A DNA stretch of 64,000 nucleotides from RGIG5472 sp051867615 (lineage in GTDB: Bacteria; Bacillota; Clostridia; Oscillospirales; Oscillospiraceae), in assembly GCA_051867615.1 (NCBI GenBank), contig JBJDYU010000014.1, positions 11,994 to 75,993 on the forward strand. Reading direction: 5' to 3'. Positions within the stretch are counted from its first letter, which is position 1. Every line of letters starts with the position of its first letter. Positions 56,501 to 64,000 of the stretch are shown here, piece after piece. The translations under genes and the position numbers were made by a program. The notes below the pieces were generated by a model. That model was given only the letters and a program-made list of their open reading frames with translations. It was not told the DNA's origin and did no database searches.

Positions 56501-57266
56501 AGTGCGGGATATCACAAAGATCTATAACCCCGGCACCGTCACGGAGCAGCGCCTGTTTGACCACTTCTCCCTGACGGTGGAGGACGGTCAGTTCGTGGCC
56601 ATCGTGGGCAGCAACGGCAGCGGCAAGACCTCTCTGCTGAACATCATCTGCGGCTCCATCCCCGTAGAGGGCGGCGACGTGCTGGTGGACGGCAAAAGCA
56701 TCGCCAAGCTGAAGGACTACCAGCGCTACGCCACCATGGGCCGCGTGTACCAGAACCCGGCGGCGGGCACCTGCCCCAATCTGACCATGCTGGAAAACCT
56801 GTCTCTGGCGGACAACAAGGGCAAGCCCTTCGGCCTTGGCCGCGGCGTCAACAAAAAGCGCCGGGATTTTTACCGCCAGCAGCTCCGCTCCCTGGGGCTG
56901 GGGCTGGAGGATAAGCTGGACGTGAAGATGGGCGCGCTCTCCGGCGGACAGCGGCAGGCCGTGACGCTGCTGATGGCCACCATGACGCCCCTGAGCTTTC
57001 TGATCCTGGACGAACACACCGCGGCGCTGGACCCCAAGACGGCGGAGGTCATCATGCGCCTGACGGATCAGGTGGTGCGGGAAAAGCATCTCACCGCCAT
57101 CATGGTGACCCATAACCTTCGCTACGCCGTGGAATACGGCGACCGCATCCTGATGATGGATCAGGGCCGCGTGGTGCTGGACCGGGCGGGCGCGGAAAAA
57201 ACCGCCACCTCCATCGACGATATTCTGGGGATGTTCAACCGCATCTCCATTGAGTCCGGCAACTGA
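56493..57266 (+). CDS. trpZ: Tryptophan ABC transporter ATP-binding protein
   Basis: A 257-residue ATPase. Walker A GSNGSGKTSL is at about 39-48, the Q loop lies in YQNPAAGTC, the ABC signature LSGGQRQAV is at about 150-158, Walker B FLILDEHTAAL follows, and the switch His is in MVTHNLR. It powers the TrpXYZ importer. Overlap with trpY shows coupling. A strong terminator follows the gene. Confidence 0.94.
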   Translation: MLEVRDITKIYNPGTVTEQRLFDHFSLTVEDGQFVAIVGSNGSGKTSLLNIICGSIPVEGGDVLVDGKSIAKLKDYQRYATMGRVYQNPAAGTCPNLTMLENLSLADNKGKPFGLGRGVNKKRRDFYRQQLRSLGLGLEDKLDVKMGALSGGQRQAVTLLMATMTPLSFLILDEHTAALDPKTAEVIMRLTDQVVREKHLTAIMVTHNLRYAVEYGDRILMMDQGRVVLDRAGAEKTATSIDDILGMFNRISIESGN

Positions 57267-57269
57267 CCG

Positions 57270-57304
57270 AAAAAAGACGCTTCGCGGCCGCGAAGCGTCT
57301 TTTT
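57270..57304 (+). terminator. Terminator after trpZ
   Basis: AAAAAGACGCTTCGCG pairs with CGCGAAGCGTCTTTTT. It separates the trp operon from the reverse transcriptase gene. Confidence 0.92.
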
Positions 57305-57335
57305 CTGTTTCACGGCGCGCGCTCCGGTCCATACG

Positions 57336-57364
57336 TTGACAAGCGGGAGCTGTCAAAATATAAT
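57336..57364 (+). promoter_or_regulatory. Strong promoter of the reverse transcriptase gene
   Basis: TTGACA (57336-57341), a 17-base spacer and TATAAT (57359-57364), a consensus promoter. The -35 element is half of the dyad TTGACA-9-TGTCAA (57336-57356), and a second dyad, TGTCA-7-TGACA (57391-57407), lies in the leader about 25 bases after the likely start of transcription. A repressor could use them. Confidence 0.8.
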
Positions 57365-57444
57365 GGAAATTACTGTTAGGGCGGCCCGCTGTCACACATA
57401 TTGACACAAAGGAGCGCGGTTTCAGCGGGGGAAAGGAGCGCTTT

Positions 57445-59172
57445 ATGATCGATCTGAGTCTGGAAAACTACCGGGAGAACGCCCGGCTGCTGCTCAGGGG
57501 GCTTTGGTATGTGGAGCTTCCCGATCTGCTGGATATGGAGGAGCTGGTGGGCGCTGTGGACGACATATTTGATGAGATCAACAGCTCCGCCGCGCCGGAG
57601 TTCGGGCAGGATGCCGACGGCTTTATCACGGAGCTGCGGGGCATCGTCTCTCCGCCGTATATCCGCGCTCCCGGGGTGGAGGCCGTCAGCTTCTTCGACT
57701 TCAAGAAAAATAAGAGCCTTCGGGAAATGCAGATTCCGAATCTCCTGCACTACATCGCGTTCATGTACAATACGCTTATGGAATTCGGGCCGCTGTTTGA
57801 AGCGCTGTATATCGACCCGGCAAACGCCCATTTCGTGGAAAACTCCAACTCCTACCTGGTGTTTGAGGAGGCGTTCGCCCTTTACTCCTACGACGGCGAG
57901 GAGGACTGGGCCCTGGCCGGTACCTTCACCACCAAGAACAACAAGATCAACAGCTCCGCCATCCTGTCGGAGAACAAACGGCGGATGCTGGCGGCGGAGG
58001 CCGACTACCTATACTCCCTGAAGATGGATATCGAGTCCTTCTTCCCGAACCTCTACACCCACAACTTTGAGAAGATGGCCGCAAAGCCGCCCTTTTCCGC
58101 CATCGGCGCGGACTTCCGCTACTTCCGTTTCCTCGACCAGTTCCACCAGCGGATCAATAACAACCAGACCAAGGGGATCCCTGCCGGAACCTTTTCCTCC
58201 CATGTGGCGGCGGAGCTTTGTATGCTCTGCGTGGACGAGGAGATCCGCCAATTTTTGCAGACCCGGCCCTCGCCCGTGGGATATGTCCGCTATGTGGACG
58301 ACCTGACGTTTTTCTGCGATTCGGAGGGGGAGCTGGCCGCGCTCTACCCGGCGGTCCAATCGATTTTGAACCAGTACCGTCTCCGCATCAACGGGAACAA
58401 GACGGAGAGCATCCACGCCGTGTATGGCTCTCAGCCGTCCTATCTCACGGAGCTGGAGCAGGAGTTCCCCAAGCTGAAGCTGTCAGAGGAGCGGCAGGAG
58501 CTGCTGCTGAGCGACTTCTTCGCGCTGAAAAAGTATGTCAGCGGCTGCCTGCGGGAGGGACGCTCCTCCCAGATCCGGACGCTGCTGAGCCTTTTGCTGA
58601 GGCGGATGCAGGGGGACAAACTCGGCGTTGCCGACGTGGCCGATGCGCTGTTCTGTTACCTTTTGAAGCTGGCGTTCGAGGACGTGACCCTGGCGAGCCA
58701 CGTCTACCGCCTGCTGGCGTTTTTGCTGGAGAACTCCGCGGACCGGGAACCGCTGCTGCGCGCGCTGCGCAACAAGCTGCCTAAGGTGGACGCGGAGTAT
58801 CCCGATACCCTTTTGCAGGTCTGGCACTATGATGTCCTTTTCCGCTATTCCGACGGCGCCGGGAAAAGCGCCATGATCTCCGGATTCAAGCAGAAGCACT
58901 GTAATCCCCTGGTGGCCGCCGCTATGGTCCAGCCTGGGAAGGAGCGCAACAAGGAGCTGTTCCGCCTGATCCGCGACCAGTATAAGCAGGAATCCGGTTC
59001 CACACGGTGGCAGTCTGAGATCATGTACTCCAAGTGGTGGCTGCCGCTGTTCAAGCTCGCAAGGTACGACTCCCACGATTACGACCATTTCATGAAGTCC
59101 AACAACTTCCCCAAATTGCTGCGGCTCTTTCCCGCCCACACAGAGCCGCCCGAGGGCGAAGAACCCTTTTAA
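57445..59172 (+). CDS. Abi/UG-like reverse transcriptase, candidate phage-defence protein
   Basis: A 575-residue protein with a reverse transcriptase domain at about 150-335. Motif A is LKMDIESFFPNLYTHNF (catalytic D195), motif B-like GIPAGTFSSHVAAEL (244-258), motif C YVDDLTFF (Y283-D286) and motif D INGNKTES (K319). SFFPNLYTH is like the matching block of AbiA, AbiK and other unknown-group RTs that protect bacteria from phage. Residues 340-565 are helical and resemble nothing I can name; there is no maturase, HNH or retron sign. It has its own promoter, and GAAAGGAG precedes the ATG. A defence role is inference; AbiA, AbiK and the DRT families are the nearest known relatives. Confidence 0.82.
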   Translation: MIDLSLENYRENARLLLRGLWYVELPDLLDMEELVGAVDDIFDEINSSAAPEFGQDADGFITELRGIVSPPYIRAPGVEAVSFFDFKKNKSLREMQIPNLLHYIAFMYNTLMEFGPLFEALYIDPANAHFVENSNSYLVFEEAFALYSYDGEEDWALAGTFTTKNNKINSSAILSENKRRMLAAEADYLYSLKMDIESFFPNLYTHNFEKMAAKPPFSAIGADFRYFRFLDQFHQRINNNQTKGIPAGTFSSHVAAELCMLCVDEEIRQFLQTRPSPVGYVRYVDDLTFFCDSEGELAALYPAVQSILNQYRLRINGNKTESIHAVYGSQPSYLTELEQEFPKLKLSEERQELLLSDFFALKKYVSGCLREGRSSQIRTLLSLLLRRMQGDKLGVADVADALFCYLLKLAFEDVTLASHVYRLLAFLLENSADREPLLRALRNKLPKVDAEYPDTLLQVWHYDVLFRYSDGAGKSAMISGFKQKHCNPLVAAAMVQPGKERNKELFRLIRDQYKQESGSTRWQSEIMYSKWWLPLFKLARYDSHDYDHFMKSNNFPKLLRLFPAHTEPPEGEEPF

Positions 59173-59308
59173 GCCTGCCAATGCGGCGATAAACGGGTCA
59201 TACGCCCCAGCGAAGCGGTGGCTCCGGATGCCCGAAAGCAAAGTAAGCCGTCATAAAACACCTCTTTTTCGTCTTTATTCATGATAAGACGAGCGAAGGA
59301 GGTGTTTT
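59173..59308 (+). other. Spacer after the reverse transcriptase gene, with a large inverted repeat
   Basis: No clear gene. At 59252-59311 a hairpin with a perfect 13-pair outer stem, CATAAAACACCTC/GAGGTGTTTTATG, includes the ribosome binding site and ATG of the 59309 ORF; inside it CGTCTT pairs with AAGACG. On the minus strand the mirrored arm also reads AGGTGTTTTATG and opens an 18-codon frame (MTAYFAFGHPEPPLRWGV). Confidence 0.65.
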
Positions 59309-59458
59309 ATGCGTAATGTGCCGTTTGCTCCGCCCGCGCAGTCGGGCCGCGTGCCGAAAAGCGACGAACTGCCGGGGCATCTTTTCAAGGCGGCCGGCGG
59401 CGCGCAGACGGTGGAAGACCTGATCGTATCCCATTTCGAGCTGGACGAGGTCTCGTAA
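59309..59458 (+). CDS. Small ORF with hairpin-buried ribosome binding site
   Basis: A 49-residue frame with AAGGAGGTG six bases before its ATG, that is, a near-perfect ribosome binding site. The product is polar and proline-rich at the start (MRNVPFAPPAQSGRVPKSDE) and ends SHFELDEVS; no motif is recognised. Both site and start codon lie inside a stable hairpin, so translation may be controlled. The sequence that follows to 59582 stays open but lacks a start. It may be a remnant of a mobile element; that is a guess. Confidence 0.45.
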   Translation: MRNVPFAPPAQSGRVPKSDELPGHLFKAAGGAQTVEDLIVSHFELDEVS

Positions 59459-59691
59459 AGACAGAAGAAGGCATAGCTGCCGCTGGTAGAAAGACCGGTG
59501 GGCGCAGACAGCGGCGGGCAGACTGCAATGCCCGTTTTGCGCGGAGCCGACATGGCGGCGTTTCCCGAACCTGACCTCCATCCTGAAAGCTTTCAATTAA
59601 TATTTCGCAAACAATTCTGAAGCATTGGACAAACAATCCGGCGCTACTATATTGCCATCCGATGAGGAAAATGACTTTGGAGGTTACTGAT
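59459..59691 (+). other. Spacer before the small membrane protein
   Basis: The first 120 bases stay open in the frame AAG ACA GAA GAA after the stop codon at 59456-59458 (KTEEGIAAAGRKTGG...) up to a stop near 59574, without a start codon, and may be a decayed gene. The last 80 bases are AT-rich and hold a likely promoter (59625-59653). Confidence 0.4.
59625..59653 (+). promoter_or_regulatory. Likely promoter of the 59692 gene
   Basis: TTGGAC (59625-59630), a 17-base spacer and TATATT (59648-59653). Confidence 0.5.
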
Positions 59692-60063
59692 ATGTCCAAG
59701 AAAAACTTTATTTCCCTGATCCTCGGCACCGTGGGCGGCATCCTGTTCGCGCTGGGTATGTGCATGGCCATGCTTCCTGAGTGGGGCGCTTTCACCCAGG
59801 GCGTCGTCGTGGGCTGCATCGGCGCTGTGATCCTGATCGCCATGCTTCTGGTCCGCCGCAGGATGGAGGGCAAGCCCGTGGTCGTGAAGCTCAGCGGCAG
59901 GACCGTCGGCGCCATCGTGCTGGGCGTCGTGGGCGCGCTGGTGCTGGGAGCCGGTATGTGCATGGTCATGGTCTGGGAGATGATGGTCCCCGGCATCATC
60001 GTCGGCCTGATCGGCATCGTCCTGCTGCTGTGCCTGATCCCGCTGGTCAAGGGCATTCAGTAA
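59692..60063 (+). CDS. Small four-helix membrane protein
   Basis: A 123-residue protein of unknown function with four hydrophobic helices in two similar pairs: LILGTVGGILFALGMCMAML (8-27) and VVVGCIGAVILIAMLLV (38-54), then IVLGVVGALVLGAGMCMVMV and IIVGLIGIVLLLCLIPLV. The halves each contain LG(M/A)GMCM-like motifs, which suggests internal duplication. The ATG at 59692 follows GGAGG; a start at 59662 is possible. A terminator follows. Confidence 0.75.
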   Translation: MSKKNFISLILGTVGGILFALGMCMAMLPEWGAFTQGVVVGCIGAVILIAMLLVRRRMEGKPVVVKLSGRTVGAIVLGVVGALVLGAGMCMVMVWEMMVPGIIVGLIGIVLLLCLIPLVKGIQ

Positions 60064-60085
60064 ATAAGCCGCATCTTCCACGCGG

Positions 60086-60123
60086 CAGGCGGCAGCCCGG
60101 ACTTCGCTGCCGCCTGTTTTATA
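60086..60123 (+). terminator. Terminator after the small membrane protein
   Basis: CAGGCGGCAGC pairs with GCTGCCGCCTG, followed by TTTTAT. Confidence 0.8.
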
Positions 60124-60142
60124 TGACGGAGGAGGCGGTGTG

Positions 60143-61672
60143 ATGGGGAAAATACTCAAAGTATTGCGTTCCCGGTTTTTCCTCGCGGCTTTTTTGATCC
60201 TGCTGGAATTTGCGCAGCTGCTGGCGGTGTTTATCCTGCTGTATAAGTTTTTCCTCCCCATTACGGTCATGGGCTGGATCTTCCATGTCGGCGTGCTGCT
60301 GTATCTTCTCAACCGTGACGAGATCCCGGAGTTCAAGCTGCCCTGGCTCATCATCCTGTTTTTGCTTCCCGTGATCGGCGCCTTTATCTTCATGCTCCTT
60401 TCCAGCAACGAGAGCAGCAAGAAGGCCACAGAGCGCTATGAGCGCGTCTCGCTGGAGCTGAAGCCTTACCTGCGGCAGACGGCGGCCATGGACGCGCTGC
60501 GAAAACAGGACGCGGACGCCTATGTACAGGCCAGCTACCTGTACAGCGCCGCCTCCATGCCCTGTCATGGGAATTCCCACGCGGCCTATTATCCTCTGGG
60601 CGAGGACTTTTTCGCCGCGCTGCTTGCCGATCTGCAACAGGCGGAGCGCTTTATCCTCATGGAGTATTTCATCGTGCAGGAGGGGCGGATGTGGGACGCC
60701 ATCCACGCCGTTTTGCGGGAGAAAGCGGCCCGGGGCGTGTCCGTTTACTTCATGTACGACGATTTCGGCTGCATGACCACGCTGCCGGAACACTACTACA
60801 GGCAGCTTTGCGGGGAGGGCATACACTGCATCCTGTCCAATAAGTTCACGCCCATCCTGTCCCATGTCCACAACAACCGGGACCACCGGAAGATCACGGT
60901 CATCGACGGCAGAGTGGGCTATACCGGCGGCGTGAATCTGGCGGACGAATACATCAACGCCTGTGAAAAGTACGGCCACTGGAAGGATACCGCCGTCCGG
61001 CTCGAGGGCGAAGCGGTCCGGAACCTGACGGCGCTGTTTCTCGCCAGCTGGAACACCCAGAGCAGGGACCCCGTGGACTGCGCCCTTTATATGGAGGCTG
61101 CGCCGGAGCAGACGGGCGGGCGCGGCTATGTCATCCCCTTTGGGGACGGCCCCGCGCCCCTCTACCGGGACACCATCGGCAAAAACGTGTATCTGAACAT
61201 GATCCACGCCGCGAAGGAGTACCTCTACATCACCACGCCCTATCTGATCTGCGACCACGAGCTGCTGAGCGCCCTGCGCATGGCGGCGAAAAAGGGCGTG
61301 GATGTGCGCATCATCACGCCGCACATCCCGGACAAGAAAGCGGTATTTCTCATGACCCGCTCCAATTACCGCTGCCTGCTCCGGGACGGCGTGAAGCTCT
61401 ATGAGTATACGCCGGGCTTCATCCACGCGAAGAACTTTGTCTGCGACGACAAGCTGGCCGTCTGCGGGACCATCAACCTCGACTACCGCTCTCTGGTCCA
61501 CCATTTTGAATGCGGCGCGTGGATGTATGACACGGACTGCATCGGGGATATGAAGGCCGATTTTCTCGCCACCGCTGCGCAGTCGCAGCTTGTCACCGCA
61601 GAGCAGGCGAGGCTCCGGGGCTGGCAGCGGCTGCTGGCGGAGCTGATGAAGGTCTTTTCGCCGCTGCTCTGA
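60143..61672 (+). CDS. cls: Cardiolipin synthase (phospholipase D family)
   Basis: A 509-residue membrane enzyme that joins two phosphatidylglycerols into cardiolipin. Two N-terminal helices (about 13-35 and 45-70) precede two phospholipase D domains, each with an HKD motif: HNNRDHRKITVIDG (near 250) and GFIHAKNFVCDD (near 432). Length and layout match bacterial ClsA. Either the GTG at 60140 or the ATG at 60143 can be the start; both follow GGAGGAGG. Confidence 0.94.
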   Translation: MGKILKVLRSRFFLAAFLILLEFAQLLAVFILLYKFFLPITVMGWIFHVGVLLYLLNRDEIPEFKLPWLIILFLLPVIGAFIFMLLSSNESSKKATERYERVSLELKPYLRQTAAMDALRKQDADAYVQASYLYSAASMPCHGNSHAAYYPLGEDFFAALLADLQQAERFILMEYFIVQEGRMWDAIHAVLREKAARGVSVYFMYDDFGCMTTLPEHYYRQLCGEGIHCILSNKFTPILSHVHNNRDHRKITVIDGRVGYTGGVNLADEYINACEKYGHWKDTAVRLEGEAVRNLTALFLASWNTQSRDPVDCALYMEAAPEQTGGRGYVIPFGDGPAPLYRDTIGKNVYLNMIHAAKEYLYITTPYLICDHELLSALRMAAKKGVDVRIITPHIPDKKAVFLMTRSNYRCLLRDGVKLYEYTPGFIHAKNFVCDDKLAVCGTINLDYRSLVHHFECGAWMYDTDCIGDMKADFLATAAQSQLVTAEQARLRGWQRLLAELMKVFSPLL

Positions 61673-61729
61673 GACTGGAACCGCCCAGCGGACACGCTGT
61701 TAACAATTTGCTCATCATTTACAAACAAA

Positions 61730-61758
61730 GTGCAAACAAAAGGCTGATATGCTATACT
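61730..61758 (+). promoter_or_regulatory. Likely promoter of the 61818 operon
   Basis: GTGCAA (61730-61735), a 17-base spacer and TATACT (61753-61758), 60 bases before the ATG. The -35 element is weak. Confidence 0.45.
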
Positions 61759-61817
61759 GGCTATGCCAATGAAAACAGGCGGTTTTCAGGTTCGCAGGGA
61801 GAGGGGAGGACACCGCG

Positions 61818-62735
61818 ATGGAGCGCTTCGGGCGGATACTGCGCAGGGCCTTGTTTCCCGGGCCGGCGGTGGTCATCATCAGTGTGCCGCTTGCGGCGGC
61901 GCTGCTGACCTACACCTTTGCCTGCGAACAGGAAGACAGCCCGGTGGCGTATCTCGCCTATGTTCTTTCCGCCTATTCCCTGACCATCGTGTGCGCGTGG
62001 ACCGCGAAGTATGCCCGCGGCGCCAGGAGGACTGTCGAGACGGCCATCCACCGGAACCGGCTGGCCCACCGCTACCTGACGGATGTTTCCTTCAAAACGC
62101 ACGTTTCTTTGTATGTGTCTTTGGGACTGAATCTGCTGTACGCGGCGCTGAAGCTCTTTTACGGCGTTTATTACCGCTCCGTCTGGTTCGGCACGCTGGC
62201 GGTCTACTATATCCTGCTGGCGGTCATGCGTTTTTCGCTTTTACGGCACGTGAGCCGGAACGCGCTGGGGAAGAACCTTGCTTCGGAGCTGCGGCAATAC
62301 CGCCTCTGCGGCGTGATTCTGATGCTGATGAACATCGCCCTGACCGGCGTGGTGATCCTGGTGGTACAGAAAAACGAGGGCTTTGCCTACGCGGGCTACC
62401 TGATCTATGTCATGGCTATGTATGCCTTCTATAATATCATCACGGCGGTGCGGGACGTTGTGCGTTTCCGGAAGTATAAAAGCCCGGTCATGTCCGCGGC
62501 GAAGGCCGTCCGGCTGGCGGCGGCGCTGGTGTCCATGCTGTCGCTGGAGACGGCCATGCTGACGCAGTTTGACGAGAGAAACGGCCCTGCATTCAGACAG
62601 CTCATGACGGGGCTTACCGGCGGGGGCGTCTGCCTGCTGGTGCTTGCCATGGCCGTCTTTATGATCGCACGGGCAAGCGGGCAGCTGCGCGCTTTGAGGG
62701 AGCAGGGAGCAGGAGAAACGGAGGAATGGCAGTGA
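61818..62735 (+). CDS. Multi-helix membrane protein linked to a two-component system
   Basis: A 305-residue protein with about eight hydrophobic helices (for example VVIISVPLAAALLTYTF near 19, YVLSAYSLTIVCAWTA, LYVSLGLNLLYAALKLFYGVYY, GVILMLMNIALTGVVILVV). Such proteins often stand in front of a kinase and regulator in Clostridia; their role is not known. The gene overlaps the response regulator gene by 10 bases, which shows coupling. AGAGGGGAGG precedes the ATG. Confidence 0.8.
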   Translation: MERFGRILRRALFPGPAVVIISVPLAAALLTYTFACEQEDSPVAYLAYVLSAYSLTIVCAWTAKYARGARRTVETAIHRNRLAHRYLTDVSFKTHVSLYVSLGLNLLYAALKLFYGVYYRSVWFGTLAVYYILLAVMRFSLLRHVSRNALGKNLASELRQYRLCGVILMLMNIALTGVVILVVQKNEGFAYAGYLIYVMAMYAFYNIITAVRDVVRFRKYKSPVMSAAKAVRLAAALVSMLSLETAMLTQFDERNGPAFRQLMTGLTGGGVCLLVLAMAVFMIARASGQLRALREQGAGETEEWQ

Positions 62736-63403
62736 TCAATATTCTGGTACTGGAAGACGACGTGAAGCTGAACCAGACGGTATGCACCTACTTAAACGAC
62801 AGCGGTTTTCGCGCCAAGGGCTGTCTCAACGCCAACGCGGCCTATGACGAGCTGTATAACAATCTCTATGACCTGATCGTTTCGGACATCATGATGCCGG
62901 AGGTGGACGGCTTTGAATTCGCGGAGCACGTGCGCCGGGTGAACCGGCATATCCCGATCCTGTTCATGTCGGCGAGGGATGACCTCCCCTCCAAGCAGAA
63001 GGGCTTTCAGCTGGGCATCGACGACTATATGGTCAAGCCCATCCAGCTGGACGAGCTGCTTTTGCGGGTCCGGGCGCTGCTGCGCCGGGCCAATATCGAG
63101 ATGGAGCGAAAGCTGACCGTGGGCAATCTGGAGCTGGACGCGGACGCCATGAGCGCCGTTGTGGGCGGCGGAGAGATCGCGGTCACCACCCGGGAGTTCA
63201 ACATCCTCTATAAGCTCCTTTCCTACCCAAACAAGACCTTCTCCCGCGCCCAGCTTATGGATGAGTTCTGGGGCATCGAGACCGAGACCAGCCTGCGGGC
63301 GGTGGACGTGTATATCACCAAGCTGCGGGATAAATTCTCCGCCTGCGACGGCTTCACCATCAAGACCGTGCGGGGCCTGGGCTATAAGGCGGTGCTGCTA
63401 TGA
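62726..63403 (+). CDS. OmpR/PhoB-family response regulator
   Basis: A 225-residue regulator. The receiver domain holds the acidic pair at 11-12 (EDD), D54 in LIVSDIMMPEVDG, and the lysine in YMVKPIQ. The winged helix covers about 130-225 (TTREFNILYKLLSYPNKTFSRAQLMD, then RAVDVYITKLRDKF and TVRGLGYKAVL). It overlaps the upstream membrane gene by 10 bases and the histidine kinase gene by 4. The AGGAG site of this gene lies inside its neighbour. Confidence 0.95.
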   Translation: MAVINILVLEDDVKLNQTVCTYLNDSGFRAKGCLNANAAYDELYNNLYDLIVSDIMMPEVDGFEFAEHVRRVNRHIPILFMSARDDLPSKQKGFQLGIDDYMVKPIQLDELLLRVRALLRRANIEMERKLTVGNLELDADAMSAVVGGGEIAVTTREFNILYKLLSYPNKTFSRAQLMDEFWGIETETSLRAVDVYITKLRDKFSACDGFTIKTVRGLGYKAVLL

Positions 63404-64000
63404 GCGCGAAAGCTGCCGCGAGAGAGCATACCGTCCGGAAGTCCCGCTTTCCCTTTTCCCTCGCCGTCGTTTTCTGGGTCACACTGCTGCTGATGTCCGG
63501 CGTCCACACGGGGCTGGTCGTGCTGGCGAATGAGCAGGCGTGGAGCAAAATCGTCCAGACGGTCATTCCCATGGTCTATTGGGCGGCGGTGGCCATCGGC
63601 CTGACACTGTATACCCGCTGGCGCATCCAGCGGGCCTATGAAAACCCCATGCAGGAGCTGGCGAAGGCGACGGCCCGGGTGGCGCAGGGGGATTTCTCGG
63701 TGTATGTGCCGCCGCTGCACACCATGGACAAGCTGGATTATCTGGACGTGATGATCACGGATTTCAACAAGATGGTGGAGGAGCTGGGCAGCATCGAAAC
63801 GCTGAAGACCGATTTCTTCTCAAACGTCTCCCACGAGATCAAAACGCCCCTGGCGGTGATCCACAACAACGCGGAGCTTTTAAGCCGAAGCGGCCTGACG
63901 GAGGAGCAGCGCCGGGAGTGCACGGAGACCATCCTGCACGCCACCCGCCGGCTGTCCGACCTCATCGCCAATATGCTGAAGCTGAACAAGCTGGAAAAGC
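63400..64000 (+). CDS. Sensor histidine kinase, N-terminal part (cut by window end)
   Basis: The first 200 residues of a membrane histidine kinase; the rest lies past the window. Two helices (near 21-42 and 52-72) enclose only a short external loop, so it senses the membrane rather than using a large domain. A HAMP linker is followed by the H-box FFSNVSHEIKTPLAVIH with the phospho-accepting histidine. It overlaps the response regulator by 4 bases and pairs with it. Confidence 0.92.
   Translation, partial: MSAKAAAREHTVRKSRFPFSLAVVFWVTLLLMSGVHTGLVVLANEQAWSKIVQTVIPMVYWAAVAIGLTLYTRWRIQRAYENPMQELAKATARVAQGDFSVYVPPLHTMDKLDYLDVMITDFNKMVEELGSIETLKTDFFSNVSHEIKTPLAVIHNNAELLSRSGLTEEQRRECTETILHATRRLSDLIANMLKLNKLEK

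Noticed and set aside
57445..59172. Reverse transcriptase as a group II intron maturase or retron
   Set aside because: No maturase X or HNH domain, no domain V-like RNA structure downstream, and no retron msr/msd layout with the a1/a2 inverted repeats was seen.

Overview
The window is 64 kb of GC-rich DNA that is packed with genes. It looks like the chromosome of a spore-forming member of the Clostridia, most likely a gut Oscillospiraceae relative (Oscillibacter, Flavonifractor or Dysosmobacter type). The reasons are the cwlJ-gerQ germination pair, a sporulation-type D,D-carboxypeptidase and GerMN protein, two T-box leaders, ribonuclease Y next to ymdB, TRAP-TAXI and trpXYZ transporters, strong AGGAGG ribosome binding sites, and repeated TTGACA-17-TATAAT promoters. 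That placement is inference from gene content. No rRNA, tRNA, prophage or CRISPR array was seen.

Layout. 0-10.6 kb: the end of a RidA protein, a TSCPD protein, spore genes (gerQ, cwlJ, dacF-like), a ComEA-like protein, an operon of response regulator, histidine kinase and GerMN lipoprotein, a DUF1294 protein, pseudouridine catabolism (psuK-psuG) and asnS. 10.6-25.8 kb: a hairpin-rich spacer, an XpaC-like protein, MscS, a flavoprotein, HtrA, a surface M64 peptidase with SLH domains, ychF, a LysR/ornithine cyclodeaminase pair, a tautomerase and a HAD-nitroreductase fusion. 25.8-30.1 kb: thrS with its T-box, flanked by two XRE repressors and three small AT-richer genes of unknown function. 30.1-45.1 kb: a TAXI-TRAP transporter, an amidase, rny-ymdB-ybaK-traX-like and an SbcD-like nuclease, YitT, the operon xpaC-telA-TPM, an ECF S component and YwlG. 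45.1-53.9 kb: larE, tcdA, azlCD, a Gfo/Idh/MocA oxidoreductase, an Rrf2 regulator facing cysK, pdxST and an HD protein. 53.9-57.3 kb: a tryptophan T-box ahead of trpXYZ. 57.3-59.7 kb: an Abi/UG-like reverse transcriptase gene with its own strong promoter, followed by a hairpin-controlled 49-residue ORF. 59.7-64 kb: a small membrane protein, cardiolipin synthase, and an operon of membrane protein, response regulator and histidine kinase cut by the window end.

The strongest candidate for an undescribed system is the reverse transcriptase at 57445-59172. It has motif A (MDIESFFPNLYTH), a motif B-like GIPAG segment and YVDD, plus a long helical C-terminal region, and it sits alone with no intron, maturase or retron parts. 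Other unusual features are a modular hairpin repeat present as two inverted copies (16090-16300 and 48136-48293), a hairpin that buries a ribosome binding site and start codon (59252-59311), a duplicated M64 peptidase whose second half lacks the zinc site, and a DUF1294 protein carrying a motif of sodium-pumping decarboxylase beta subunits. All functions come from reading the sequence; no database search was run.
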